From: Paraconexibacter sp040581415
GTDB lineage: Bacteria > Actinomycetota > Thermoleophilia > Solirubrobacterales > Solirubrobacteraceae
Assembly: GCF_040581415.1 (NCBI RefSeq)
Contig: NZ_CP114014.1
Coordinates: 4,836,001-4,900,000, forward strand
DNA length: 64,000 nucleotides
Reading direction: 5' to 3'
Below the pieces are notes generated by a model. The model saw only the letters and a list, made by a program, of their open reading frames with translations, made no database searches and was not told the origin of the DNA. Of the stretch, positions 32,736 through 41,782 are shown piece by piece (the stretch's first letter is position 1; every line of letters begins with the position of its first letter). Made by a program: the position numbers and the translations under genes.

Positions 32736-33206
32736 ATGACCGATGAGCAGCCGGCGATCGGCTCCTACGCAGCAGCCGACGGGACGCGCTACCGCGTCCG
32801 GCGGCTCCCCGACCACGAGCGGATGCGGTTCGTCGAGCGCCTGGACGCGCGCTGGCGCCTCGTGGCGGCGTTGCCGCCGGATGCGGTGCGCGACGACAGC
32901 GCCGGCGACCAGCCGTCCTACGCGGTCGAGGAGGTCGGCGAGTTCGACAGCGGGGTCGGGATGGACGCGTGGCTCGCGCTGCTGGAGGACGCGCGCGACG
33001 ACGTCAGGCGCGGGGTCCTGGGCCTGCTGGACGACTACGACCTGGAACGGTCGTTCTCGCGGGACCGCTTCGACCTCGACTATGACGCGGACGTGATGTC
33101 CTGCGCGCGCGTGGTCCACCCCGTCCTGCTGGCGCTCGAGGACGCGATCGACGCGGTGGCCGGCATCCAGGGGCGCTCGCGAGGCGGTCAAGCGGACGAG
33201 ACCTGA
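32736..33206 (+). CDS. Hypothetical acidic protein (156 aa)
   Basis: A soluble, acidic, largely helical protein (AIGSYAAADGTRYRVRRL start, then long helices rich in Asp/Glu and Arg, e.g. WLALLEDARDDVRRGVLGLLDDYD). No motif recognised. ATG at 32736 is chosen; an earlier frame adds a low-complexity Arg/Ser segment. The 281-bp gap before it, shared with the divergent secreted protein, contains a 9-bp inverted repeat CATCGCGGG/CCCGCGATG (about 32535-32575) but no gene. Confidence 0.6.
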   Translation: MTDEQPAIGSYAAADGTRYRVRRLPDHERMRFVERLDARWRLVAALPPDAVRDDSAGDQPSYAVEEVGEFDSGVGMDAWLALLEDARDDVRRGVLGLLDDYDLERSFSRDRFDLDYDADVMSCARVVHPVLLALEDAIDAVAGIQGRSRGGQADET

Positions 33207-33250
33207 GAGGCGGGGCGTCCTCGCGCCCCGGCGCGCACGGAACGACGAGC

Positions 33251-33287
33251 GGCAGCGGACCCCACCGTATGCGTGGGTTTTGCTGCC
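33251..33287. terminator. Hairpin with T-run between convergent genes
   Basis: CCCAC (33261-33265) pairs with GTGGG (33273-33277), followed on the plus strand by TTTT; outer GGCAG (33251-33255) pairs with CTGCC (33283-33287). This is the most classical intrinsic terminator in the window, serving the gene ending at 33206 and probably the convergent GST gene. Confidence 0.6.
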
Positions 33288-33300
33288 AGAACGCATGTGC

Positions 33301-34053
33301 TCACGCCGCGGGCAGCCACTCCCGCGGCAGGACCGCCGGCACCGGCCTGGTCGCGTCCGGGCCCGGCGGGAAGTTCGGCACCCGCGCGAGCGCCAGTCGA
33401 CCGCACCGACGCGCCTCGAGCAGCGGACGCAGGTCCTCGTGCGCCGCGAGCAGGCGCAGCGAGGCGAGGACCTGGCAGTCGGCCGCGTTGACGTCGGGGC
33501 CACCGAGGACCCCGTCGGCGATCAGGGCGTCGGCCCGGTCGAGCAGCGCCGGCAGCCCGGCGAGGTCGGCGCGTACGGCCGCCGAGTCGGCGCCGACGAT
33601 GGACGCGTAGTACGCCATCACCGGCGTGAAGCCGTGTCCCAACACGGAGCCGAGCGGCCAGCCGATGACCTCGGTCGCCATCCACGCGCGGACGCGGTTG
33701 TCGGTCGCGCCCGCCCAGCGGAAGACCCGCGTGGCGACGGGCTGGAGCTCGTCGTGCCCCCACCGCTCGGCCGCCTCGACCGCGGCGCGCGCCCCGGGGT
33801 CGGCCGGGAACAGCGGCGCGGCCGGGACGACCTCGTCGAGCGCGCGCGAGATGCTCAGCGTCCCCTGCACCATGCGGTCGCCCAGGCGCATCGCGGGCAC
33901 TGTCCGTCCCGGGAAGCCGGCGGCGCGCACCGCCAGCGGGTGCAGGCCCGGCAGCGCGTCGCGGACGTTGTGCTCGAGGCCCTTGCGCTCGAGCATCAGC
34001 CGCGCGGCGAGCACCGGGTGGGAGTGCCACATCCCGTAGAGCGTCACGATCAC
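33301..34053 (-). CDS. Glutathione S-transferase family protein
   Basis: A 250-residue protein with an N-terminal thioredoxin-like GST domain (VTLYGMWHSHPVLAARLMLERKGLEH, then FPGRTVPAMRLGDRMVQGTLSISRALDE with the cis-Pro VPA and the SISR substrate-Ser region) and a helical C-terminal domain. The actinobacterial thiol partner may not be glutathione, since most of this group use mycothiol or other thiols, so activity is uncertain. GTG start. It converges on the 156-aa hypothetical gene. Confidence 0.75.
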   Translation of the reverse strand: MIVTLYGMWHSHPVLAARLMLERKGLEHNVRDALPGLHPLAVRAAGFPGRTVPAMRLGDRMVQGTLSISRALDEVVPAAPLFPADPGARAAVEAAERWGHDELQPVATRVFRWAGATDNRVRAWMATEVIGWPLGSVLGHGFTPVMAYYASIVGADSAAVRADLAGLPALLDRADALIADGVLGGPDVNAADCQVLASLRLLAAHEDLRPLLEARRCGRLALARVPNFPPGPDATRPVPAVLPREWLPAA

Positions 34054-34095
34054 CCGTGCGACGCTACACGGCGCGGCCGGGCCCGACCCAGGAGA

Positions 34096-37000
34096 TCAGC
34101 GGGCGACCCTGCGCAGCGGGCTCGCCGAAACCGTTTTGCCGCCGACGTGGTTGCACACCCGGAAACTCCGCGTTCCGGCGTAGATCGCGCCAGTGGTGGT
34201 CGTTGCGCGCAGGCTCACGCGGACCAGGCCCTTCGGGTAGCCGGCCAGCGACATCCTCGTCCGCGTCACCCCACGGCCGAGGGTCCGCCAGCGCTTGCCG
34301 TTCACGTGGATGACCGTGCGCACGATCCGCGTGCCCCTGCGCGCATCAAGGGTGAACGCCAGTTGCACGACGCGCCGGCTGCGGCACGCCGGCGGGGCAG
34401 GCACTGTGCTCGGCGGGCGCGATACGACCGGGACCACGGACGTCGCCGGCCGGACCGGCTGCACGGGCGCGACCGCGACAGGTCCCGGCTGGACGGGCGC
34501 CGGCTCGACCGGGACAGGCTGCGTGGGCGCGGGGGTCGCGGGCGGGTCGGGCGTCGCCGGCGGCGTCGGGGCGGGTGCGGGCGGCGCCGGGTCGACGGCC
34601 GGCGGCGCGGGCACGACCGTGCTGGCGTGCGTGTACGACACCGGCGACGAGCACGCCGAGGCGCTGCTGCCACCGGCCGTGGCGGTGGCCGTGTAGGTCG
34701 ACCGCGCGTCCGCTGCGGCCGGGACGAGCAGCCCCGGGTCGGCAAACGCGGCGGCGGTCCCGGTCGCTACCGGCGCACCGGAGCAGGAGGCGCCCGCGTA
34801 GACCTTCACCGTCGTCCCGGCCGGCGCGGCGCCGCGCAGCCGCGGGGTGCGGTCGCTCGACCCCGATGCCGGCGTGGTGCTGATGATGGTCGGGGCGTCG
34901 GGCGCGGCCGGGGTCGTCGGCTGGGTGCCCCCACCGGGCGCGGGCGCGGCGACGTTCACGTAGGGCAGGGGCGCCGGCGAGCAGGCCGAGCGGTTCCCGG
35001 CAGCGTCCGTGGCGACGGCGGCGAAGCTGGAGCTGCTCAGCGCCGTCACGATCACGCTCAGGCCGGGCGCAGCGAAGGCCGCCGCCGTCCCGCTCGCGGC
35101 CACGGCGCCGGAGCAGTCCGTGGTCCCGTAGAGCGTGACGGTGGACCCGGGCTCCGCGGTCCCGATGACCCCGGGCGTGCGGTCGCTCGACGGGGACGCG
35201 GGGCTCGTCGAAGTCAGCGTCGGCGCGGCGGGCGCGGTCCGGTCGTTGACGTACGTGAGCGGTGCCGAGCACGCGGAGACGTTGCCCGCGCCGTCGGTCG
35301 CGGTGGCGCGGACCGCGGTCGTGCTGTCGGCCGGGACGGTGACCGTCAGTCCCGCGTCGCCGAGCGCGGCGGCCGTGCCGGTCGCCAACGGCGTACCCGT
35401 GCAGGTCGCCTCCGTGTACAGCGCCACCGTCGTCCCGGCTGCGGCCGTGCCGATCACCGCCGGCGTCAGGTCGCGTGCGGGGGACGGCGGGTCGGTCGAC
35501 GTCAGCGACGGCGGTGCCGGCGGGGTGCGGTTGTTGACGTAGGTCAGTGGCGCCGAGCAGGCGGACGCGTTGCCCGCGGCGTCGGTCGCCGTCGCGCGGA
35601 TGGCGGTCGTGCTGTCGGCGGGCACGGCGATCGGCAGGCCCGCGCCGCCGAACGCGGCCGCGGTGCCGGTGGCCAGCGGCGTTCCCGAGCAGGCGGCGGT
35701 GCCGTACAGGCGCACGGTCGCGCCCGGGTCGGCGGCGCCGACCACGGCGGGCGTCAGGGACCGGGACGGCGAGGCGGGGGACGTCGACGCGACGGTCGGG
35801 ACGCCGGGCGCGGTGCGGTCGTTCACGTAGGTGAGCGGCGCCGAGCAGGCCGACGCGTTGCCGGCGGCGTCGGTCGCGACCGCCCGCAGGACCGTCGTGC
35901 TGTCCGCCACGACGGTGACCTGGAGGCCGGGGGCGGCGAGCGACGCCGCTGATCCCGTGGCGAGCGGCGTGCCCGAGCAGTCGCTGCTGTCGTGGACCGC
36001 GATCGACGAGCCGGCCTCGGCGCCGCCCAGCAGGCGCGGGGTCAGGTCGCTCCCCGGGGACGCCGGGTCCGTGGCGCTCAGCGACGGCGCGTCCGGGGCG
36101 GTGCGGTCGTTCACGTAGGCGAGCGGCGCCGAGCAGGCGGACGCGTTGCCCGCCGCGTCCGTCGCCGTGGCGCGCAGCGTGGTCGCACTGTCGGCGGGGA
36201 CGCTGATCGTCAGGCCGGCGTCGCCGAGCGCGGCCGCCGTTCCGAGCGCGAGCGGCGTGCCCGAGCAGTCGGCGGTGTCGTGGATCGCGACGATCGAGCC
36301 GGCCGCCGCCGTGCCGATCACCGCGGGGGTCAGCGACCGCGCGGGCGAGGCCGGGCTGGTCGCCGTCAGCGACGGCACCGCCGGCGGCGTGCGGTCGTTG
36401 ACGTAGGTCAGCGGCGCCGAGCAGAGCGACACGTTGCCGGCGGCGTCGGTGGCCGTCGCCGATAGGACGGCACTGGAGTCGGCGTCGACCGTCAGCGTGA
36501 GTCCGGGGCTCGCCAGCGCCGCGGCCGTGCCGCTGACGAGCGGCGTGCCCGCGCAGGCAGCACCGGCATAGACCGTCACCGTCGCGCCGGGCTCCGCGTC
36601 CCCGACCACCCGCGGCGTCAGGCTGCGGTCCGGCGAGGCGGGCGCCGTGGTCGTGAGCATCGGGGCGTCCGGCGCCGTGGTGTCCGGCGTCGGGTCGACG
36701 GGCGCGTCGGCGGTGGCCGCGAACTCCCCGATACCCGCACCCATCGCCCGCAGCGACGGGTCGGCGACGGATCCCAGGATCGTCCCGATGCGCGGCGAGA
36801 GCACGCCGGCCGTGGTCGGCGTGATCGTCGGGAGGATCGTGCCGTTCACGAGCGGGTCGAGCAGCACGCCGAGGCTGCCGCTCAGCCGGAGCTGGAGGTT
36901 CGTGGACAGCGCGGAGTTGACGTTCGCGAGGAAGGCCGCGCTTCCCCCGGCGGTCAGGGTGGCGGGGTACGGGGCCTCGAACGACAGGATCGACGCCGAC

Positions 37001-38199
37001 GGGGCGGCCCCGATCGCCGACGAACGCGCCTGGACGTTGGCCGCCGCGTCGCTGAGCACGGTGCCGATGATCGGCGCCTGCACCCTGATCGCCAGCGAGC
37101 CGACGGTGTCGAAGCTGAGGTCCGTGGCCGGGACGATCGCGCGGCCGCGGTCGAAGAACACCGCGTCGGCGATCCGCCCGAGGTAGACGTCCGCCACCCC
37201 CGGGGTGCCCGAGAGCTGGACGCTCTGGGCGACCGCGTCCACGAGGTCCAGCGTCCCCTGACCGGCGGCGACCTCGACGAACAGGCTCAGCCGCTCGATC
37301 GTCTGGCTCGCGGTGACGAGACCGAGCCCGCTGAGCACGGCCCGCAGCCCAACCGTGTCCACGGCGGCGTCGACCAGGTCCACGTCGAGCTTCAGGCGCA
37401 GCGCCGGCGACTGGAGCAGCGTGCCGGCGGCCCCGCGAGCGTAGCCGGACGGCGCGACGACCAGCGGGCGCAGCTGCACCGAGTTCAGCACGCTGCCGAG
37501 CCCGAGTGACGTGCCGGACACGGTGATCGGGTCAGTGCTGAGGTCGGCATCGAAGCTGTACCGCTCGACGACGGCGGTCGCCAGGTCGAGGGCGTTCACG
37601 TTGATGTCGGCGAAGATCGGCGAGGACGCGTCGACCGTCAGCACCTCGTCCAGGCGGATCGTCTCGGTCGCGTCGGCCAGGTCGCTCGCAAGGCCGTCGA
37701 AGGCAGCGGCCTCGGCCGTGCGCCCGGCCGCGCCGGCCGCTGCCCCGGCGGCGGCGAAGACCTGTCCGGGGGTGGCGTCCGCGGCGAGTGCGGCCGCTGC
37801 CGACGCCACGCCGAGGTCCGTCCGCAGGGCCTCGGCGATCGGCTCCAGCTGTGGCCGTGCCGCCGCGAGCGCGTTCCAGTCCACGGCGGACCGCGTGACC
37901 GCCGCGCCGGTGAGGCTCGAGTAGACCGCCGTGAGCACCTGCGCACGCGAGGCGTCGATGCCGGCGAGCCGCGCGACGGGGAACACGCCGGCCTGCGCGG
38001 TGCCCGCCGACGGACCCGCCGGCTGCGCGTCGGCCGGCACGGCGGCTGCGCCGGTCAGCAGCACCGCCCCCGCGCCCAGCAGCACTCCCCGCCGGACCAG
38101 CGCCTTCAGGCGGCGACCGGTCGTCCCGCGCCGCGGAAGCGACGCGTCGTCGGCGGCATGCTCGGGCAGCGGGCGAACGGGAATGAGGTGCGACGGCAT
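34096..38199 (-). CDS. Large secreted Ig-like repeat surface protein (1367 aa)
   Basis: Exported protein. Residues 1-58 hold a long signal region with RR-x-x-L-x-x (RRGVLLGAGAVLLTGAAAV, ADAQ), possibly Tat-type. Residues 65-500 form an Ala/Leu-rich domain of unknown fold. Residues 510-1194 are seven Ig-like repeats of about 96 residues, each with two Cys (DCSGTPL and SACSAPLTY) that could form one disulfide per unit. A Pro-rich linker follows (about 1200-1270), then a 78-residue Cys-bounded module (1272-1349) shared with the LVIVD protein. This is the layout of a wall-spanning adhesin or S-layer-like protein, but no LPxTG sorting signal is present. The GT2 gene lies 61 nt upstream. Confidence 0.82.
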   Translation of the reverse strand: MPSHLIPVRPLPEHAADDASLPRRGTTGRRLKALVRRGVLLGAGAVLLTGAAAVPADAQPAGPSAGTAQAGVFPVARLAGIDASRAQVLTAVYSSLTGAAVTRSAVDWNALAAARPQLEPIAEALRTDLGVASAAAALAADATPGQVFAAAGAAAGAAGRTAEAAAFDGLASDLADATETIRLDEVLTVDASSPIFADINVNALDLATAVVERYSFDADLSTDPITVSGTSLGLGSVLNSVQLRPLVVAPSGYARGAAGTLLQSPALRLKLDVDLVDAAVDTVGLRAVLSGLGLVTASQTIERLSLFVEVAAGQGTLDLVDAVAQSVQLSGTPGVADVYLGRIADAVFFDRGRAIVPATDLSFDTVGSLAIRVQAPIIGTVLSDAAANVQARSSAIGAAPSASILSFEAPYPATLTAGGSAAFLANVNSALSTNLQLRLSGSLGVLLDPLVNGTILPTITPTTAGVLSPRIGTILGSVADPSLRAMGAGIGEFAATADAPVDPTPDTTAPDAPMLTTTAPASPDRSLTPRVVGDAEPGATVTVYAGAACAGTPLVSGTAAALASPGLTLTVDADSSAVLSATATDAAGNVSLCSAPLTYVNDRTPPAVPSLTATSPASPARSLTPAVIGTAAAGSIVAIHDTADCSGTPLALGTAAALGDAGLTISVPADSATTLRATATDAAGNASACSAPLAYVNDRTAPDAPSLSATDPASPGSDLTPRLLGGAEAGSSIAVHDSSDCSGTPLATGSAASLAAPGLQVTVVADSTTVLRAVATDAAGNASACSAPLTYVNDRTAPGVPTVASTSPASPSRSLTPAVVGAADPGATVRLYGTAACSGTPLATGTAAAFGGAGLPIAVPADSTTAIRATATDAAGNASACSAPLTYVNNRTPPAPPSLTSTDPPSPARDLTPAVIGTAAAGTTVALYTEATCTGTPLATGTAAALGDAGLTVTVPADSTTAVRATATDGAGNVSACSAPLTYVNDRTAPAAPTLTSTSPASPSSDRTPGVIGTAEPGSTVTLYGTTDCSGAVAASGTAAAFAAPGLSVIVTALSSSSFAAVATDAAGNRSACSPAPLPYVNVAAPAPGGGTQPTTPAAPDAPTIISTTPASGSSDRTPRLRGAAPAGTTVKVYAGASCSGAPVATGTAAAFADPGLLVPAAADARSTYTATATAGGSSASACSSPVSYTHASTVVPAPPAVDPAPPAPAPTPPATPDPPATPAPTQPVPVEPAPVQPGPVAVAPVQPVRPATSVVPVVSRPPSTVPAPPACRSRRVVQLAFTLDARRGTRIVRTVIHVNGKRWRTLGRGVTRTRMSLAGYPKGLVRVSLRATTTTGAIYAGTRSFRVCNHVGGKTVSASPLRRVAR
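34618..36672. repeat. Seven tandem ~288-bp coding repeats
   Basis: Five to six units repeat at exact 288-bp spacing; for example the sequence encoding TYVNDRT recurs near 35250, 35535, 35820, 36108 and 36396. Units are highly similar at the DNA level and the seventh is separated by a short linker. Such arrays change copy number by recombination. Confidence 0.8.
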
Positions 38200-38260
38200 G
38201 TCGCATGGTTGTCGGCGCCGCGCGACGGAGGCTTGAGGGGGACGGCCCGCGCCGGTTCGA

Positions 38261-39349
38261 TCACGCTCCGGCGCGGAGCTCGGGGCCCAGCAGCTGCCGC
38301 ACGTCGCCGCTCACGGCCGGCAGGCAGCCGGCGTCCCACAGGGCCGGGACGCTCAGCACCGGGCCGCTGTCCAAGTCCTCCCCGCGGAGCTTCAGCCGGA
38401 CGCGGTCGCCGGCGCAGTGCAGCAGGCCGTACGTCCACCCGACCGTCGGGCAGCTGAGGTTGCACGGCAGCCCGACGACGCGGACCCCGTCGGCCTGGCG
38501 GCGGTCCGACATGACCGGGGACTCGTGCAGCACCACGGTCAGCCCGGTCCGCGCGGCCGGCACGCCGTCCGGGTCACCGACGACCAGCGTCGTGAGCCGG
38601 CCCGGTTGGGCCGAGGGCGGCTGCTCGCCCAGGGCCGCCGCGATCCGGCGCTGCGTGATCTGCGTCGCCAGCTCGAGCAGCGGCTGCACGCGCGGCTCCT
38701 TCGTACTCTGGCACGCGTGCTGGCGGTACGCGTAGTGCACCCGGTCGATCATGTGCCCCGGGTGACGGCTGGACAGCGGGTAGAACGCGGTCTGGTCCTG
38801 CCCGCGCTGCGCCGCCGGGAAGCCGCCGAGCTCCTCCAGCCGCGCGCGGCGGAGCATGACTGGGCCGATCGCGAACGGATGCTGCCGCCCGCCGGACGCC
38901 TGGTGGTAGGCCCACGGCGCGCCGGCCGGAACCGGGCCGGGCGGCAGGCTGCGGTCCCAGTCGACGGTGCGCGCGGCGGCATCGAGGGACACGGTCCGCC
39001 CCGAGGCCCAGGCCACGTCGGGGTCCGCGAAGCAGGCGATCAGCGCGTGCAGTGCGCCGGCCGCGAGCATGTCGTCGTCGTCCACGAAGCACACGAGCTG
39101 CCCGCGGGCGGCGTCCACCGCGGCCTGCCGGGCGATCGCGATGCCGACGGGCCGGCCCGTCGCGATGTGCCGGGCGCGGCCACCGGTGAGCTCCGCGAGG
39201 TGGGCCGCGAAGTCGTCCTGCGGCCCGTCCTGGACCACGAGCCACTCGGCGTCGTCGAGCTGATCGCGAAGGCTCGCCCAGGTCTGCGCGAGGTACTCAC
39301 GCCGCCGGCCCGTGGTGAACGTGAGGACGCTGAGGCGGGGACGGGGCAC
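38261..39349 (-). CDS. Family 2 glycosyltransferase
   Basis: A 362-residue glycosyltransferase. The GT-A core is in residues 1-225: LSVLTFTTGRRREYLAQTW, VVQDGP, then the metal-binding CFVDDDDML and later the acceptor-side GGFPAAQRGQDQTAF motif. The C-terminal 130 residues are not assigned (they contain CNLSCPTVGW). It transfers a sugar from a nucleotide donor to an unknown acceptor, probably cytoplasmic-side. GTG start 12 nt after the stop of the 522-aa gene, and 61 nt upstream of the Ig-repeat protein, so a link to surface decoration is plausible. Confidence 0.75.
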   Translation of the reverse strand: MPRPRLSVLTFTTGRRREYLAQTWASLRDQLDDAEWLVVQDGPQDDFAAHLAELTGGRARHIATGRPVGIAIARQAAVDAARGQLVCFVDDDDMLAAGALHALIACFADPDVAWASGRTVSLDAAARTVDWDRSLPPGPVPAGAPWAYHQASGGRQHPFAIGPVMLRRARLEELGGFPAAQRGQDQTAFYPLSSRHPGHMIDRVHYAYRQHACQSTKEPRVQPLLELATQITQRRIAAALGEQPPSAQPGRLTTLVVGDPDGVPAARTGLTVVLHESPVMSDRRQADGVRVVGLPCNLSCPTVGWTYGLLHCAGDRVRLKLRGEDLDSGPVLSVPALWDAGCLPAVSGDVRQLLGPELRAGA

Positions 39350-39361
39350 GAGCCCTCGACC

Positions 39362-40930
39362 CTACGGACCGTCGTCCCCCGCCGTCGCCGTCGCCGTCGC
39401 CGTCGCCGAGCCGTCCCCGTGCGCGCGGGTCCAGGTCCGCGGCCAGGCGTCGAGCCGGTCGACCTCGTCGCCGCCGCAGTGGACGACGTAGCGGGCCTGC
39501 ATCGGGTAGTCGCCGTCCTCGAGCAGGTAGGACCGGCCGGCGTGCTCGGCGCGGTGGGGCAGGACCGGATCGCCGGTGGGGTGCCACGCGATCGCGGCCA
39601 CCTGGCGGTCGTGGGACGCGACGCGGCGCAGCGCAGCGACGAGCACGTCGAAGGCGCTGTCGCCGAGCGGCTGAACGCCGCGGCCGCCGCCGGCGATGAC
39701 GGGCACGAGCGCGTCGGCCGGGACGAGCGCCCCGCTCAGCAGGTCGAGCGCGCTGACGCGGACGGTGCCGTCCGGGGCGGCCACGACCCGCACGGGACGA
39801 TCGGCGACGGCGTATCCACCGGGGATGGGGTTTCCCCTGGCGGGAGTCGGTCCGCCGGTGCCGGGGGCGGGGGCGGGGGCCGGGGCGGACGCGGGCAGCC
39901 GGTCGCGGCGCAGGGCGACGGTGTCGGGGCGCGAGGCGGGGTCCTCCGGTGCGCTCCCGTTGAAGGTCGCGATCACCGTGCAGGCGTGCGTCGCGGCCGG
40001 GGGCGCCACCCGATAGGCGACCGGGGTCCCGGCACCACCGGGCAGCACCGGCAGCGCGATCGCCGTCCCGAGCGCCGCGTCGAGTGCGGCGCGGGTGGGC
40101 GCGGCGTGACGCGCGAACCGCAGCAGGACGTGGTCGAGCGCGTCCTCGCGCAGGACGAGCGCGGCGCTCTCGACGCCGGCCGGTGGCGGTGCGATGGCGA
40201 CGCGGCCGGGCCGCTCCGCGGTCCCCGTCAGGTCGAGCGCGGCGAGCGCATCGTCCGGCCCGGCGGGCAGCAGGCGGGCGAGGCGGGTGGCCCACCCCAG
40301 GAGCCGGGGCGCGTCGACGGTCACCGCGGGCAGCGGGCTCTCCGCCCGGCGGGCGGCGAAGTCGTCGAGCGACTCGGCCTGCACACGGAGCTGCGGCCTG
40401 TCCCCCCGCGCCGCGGCAGCGGCCTCCGCGACCGCCCAGGTCAGCTCAGGCCCGACCCGTGCGGCGAGGACCGGGTCGAGGTCCAGCAGCAGTGCCAGGT
40501 CACCGTCGAACCGGACGCGGTCCGCCAGCAGCAACAGGGCTCGGGTCGCCCCGACGCGCAGCTGCGCCACGGGCTCGGTGACCGGCCGGTCGCCCTCCAC
40601 GCTCAGCGCCCACGCCAGCATCCCGAACGTCGCGTCCCCCTGCCCGAAGCGATCCTCCACCGCCGGGTCCGCCGCCCACGGCACGGCGGCGGGGTCCTGC
40701 GCCCAGCCGCTGATGGCCAGCAGACCGTCCCGATCCCCCCACGCCGCGAGCAGCGCGGCCGCGAACGCCTGCCGGCGTCCCGTCCCGGCCCCGATCAGCC
40801 CCCGCAGCGCCGGCACCCGCGCGGAGTAGTCGCGCTCGAGCCCGTCGGCGACCAGGTCGTGGAACGGCAGCGGGGTGCCGTCGAGGTCGAGCGTGAGCAG
40901 CTCGTCCGGGGTGAGCGGAGCGGGGATCAT
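39362..40930 (-). CDS. Hypothetical protein (522 aa) upstream of glycosyltransferase
   Basis: No family recognised. A helical, Ala/Leu/Asp-rich N-terminal half (LTPDELLTLDLDGTPLPFHDLVADGL) is followed by a Pro/Ala linker (PASAPAPAPAPGTGG) and a beta-rich C-terminal domain with VVHCGGDEVDRLDAW. The C-terminus ends in an ATATATA run encoded by tandem GTCGCC hexamers. The start at 40930 is one choice; an identical 13-bp GGGATCATCGCGG at 41040-41052 provides an in-frame upstream ATG at 41047. It is the first gene of a probable operon with the GT2 enzyme. Confidence 0.65.
   Translation of the reverse strand: MIPAPLTPDELLTLDLDGTPLPFHDLVADGLERDYSARVPALRGLIGAGTGRRQAFAAALLAAWGDRDGLLAISGWAQDPAAVPWAADPAVEDRFGQGDATFGMLAWALSVEGDRPVTEPVAQLRVGATRALLLLADRVRFDGDLALLLDLDPVLAARVGPELTWAVAEAAAAARGDRPQLRVQAESLDDFAARRAESPLPAVTVDAPRLLGWATRLARLLPAGPDDALAALDLTGTAERPGRVAIAPPPAGVESAALVLREDALDHVLLRFARHAAPTRAALDAALGTAIALPVLPGGAGTPVAYRVAPPAATHACTVIATFNGSAPEDPASRPDTVALRRDRLPASAPAPAPAPGTGGPTPARGNPIPGGYAVADRPVRVVAAPDGTVRVSALDLLSGALVPADALVPVIAGGGRGVQPLGDSAFDVLVAALRRVASHDRQVAAIAWHPTGDPVLPHRAEHAGRSYLLEDGDYPMQARYVVHCGGDEVDRLDAWPRTWTRAHGDGSATATATATAGDDGP
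39378..39410. repeat. Tandem GTCGCC hexanucleotide repeat
   Basis: About five copies of CCGTCG/GTCGCC in a row at the 3' end of the 522-aa gene, encoding an Ala-Thr run. Copy-number change would be in frame. Confidence 0.7.
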
Positions 40931-41119
40931 CGCGGCAGCCCCCGCACGTCGTGCGCCGGCCACGCACCCATCGCCGTGAGGTCGGACGTCGTCCCGGGCA
41001 TAGGGAAGGTGAGGATCAGCGTGACCGGCATCCGCGCACGGGATCATCGCGGAACCCGGCACGCGGCCGCGTGCGGTGACGACGACGGCGCGCCGTCCCG
41101 ACTGGGAAGCTGCTGCCCG

Positions 41120-41782
41120 ATGTGCTTCTCCCCGGCCGCCGACTTCGCGATCGCTGCCGCGATCAGCCCGGTCGCCGTGGCCTCGCTGCGGCTCGTCCGG
41201 CGCCGTGAGCAGCTGCTCGTCGCAGCGCTGCCCGCCGTCTTCGCGGCGCACCAGTTCGTCGAGGGGTTCGTCTGGCTCGGGCTCGAGGGCCACGTGTCGT
41301 CGGGGCTGCAGCACGCCGCGACGCTGATCTACCTGCTCGTCGCGCAGGCACTGCTGCCCGTGCTCGTGCCGGTCGCGCTGCTCCTGGTCGAGCCTGACAG
41401 CGTCCGCCGACAGCGATGGCTGTGGCCGCTGGCGGTGCTCGGCCTGGCCGTCGGCGTCCGCATGCTGGTCAACCTGCTGACGCATCCGATCACCGCGTCC
41501 GCGTCCGACCACGTCGTCATCTACGAGGCGGACCGCGGCTTCGGCGGGTTCACCGCGGTGGCCTACGTCCTCGCGACGTGCGGCCCGGCCATCTGCTCCT
41601 CGCAGCGCATGCTGCGCTGGTTCGGGGTCGCGAATCTCGTCGGCCTGCTGGGCGCCGCGCTGATCCGCGTGGCCGCCGTCACCTCGGTCTGGTGCGCCTA
41701 CGCGGCCTTCGCGAGCATCCTCGTCCTGGTCTACCTGTACGACTCCCGCAAGGACCGCGGCCGACCTGTCCCTGCGACCTAG
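41120..41782 (+). CDS. DUF6629-like integral membrane protein
   Basis: A 220-residue protein with about six transmembrane helices. The start MCFSPAADFAIAAAISPVAVASLR and the internal HQFVEGFVWLGLEG are the hallmarks of DUF6629 proteins, which have no known function. ATG at 41120, where the conserved MCFS begins, with GGAAG about 10 nt upstream. A 16-bp palindrome GCACGCGGCCGCGTGC lies at 41059-41074. Its stop shares the CTAG with the convergent reductase gene (4-bp overlap). Confidence 0.78.
   Translation: MCFSPAADFAIAAAISPVAVASLRLVRRREQLLVAALPAVFAAHQFVEGFVWLGLEGHVSSGLQHAATLIYLLVAQALLPVLVPVALLLVEPDSVRRQRWLWPLAVLGLAVGVRMLVNLLTHPITASASDHVVIYEADRGFGGFTAVAYVLATCGPAICSSQRMLRWFGVANLVGLLGAALIRVAAVTSVWCAYAAFASILVLVYLYDSRKDRGRPVPAT

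Noticed and set aside
41059..41074. 16-bp perfect palindrome GCACGCGGCCGCGTGC upstream of the DUF6629 gene
   Set aside because: In sequence this GC-rich a few 8-bp-arm palindromes are expected in 64 kb by chance; no regulator is nearby.
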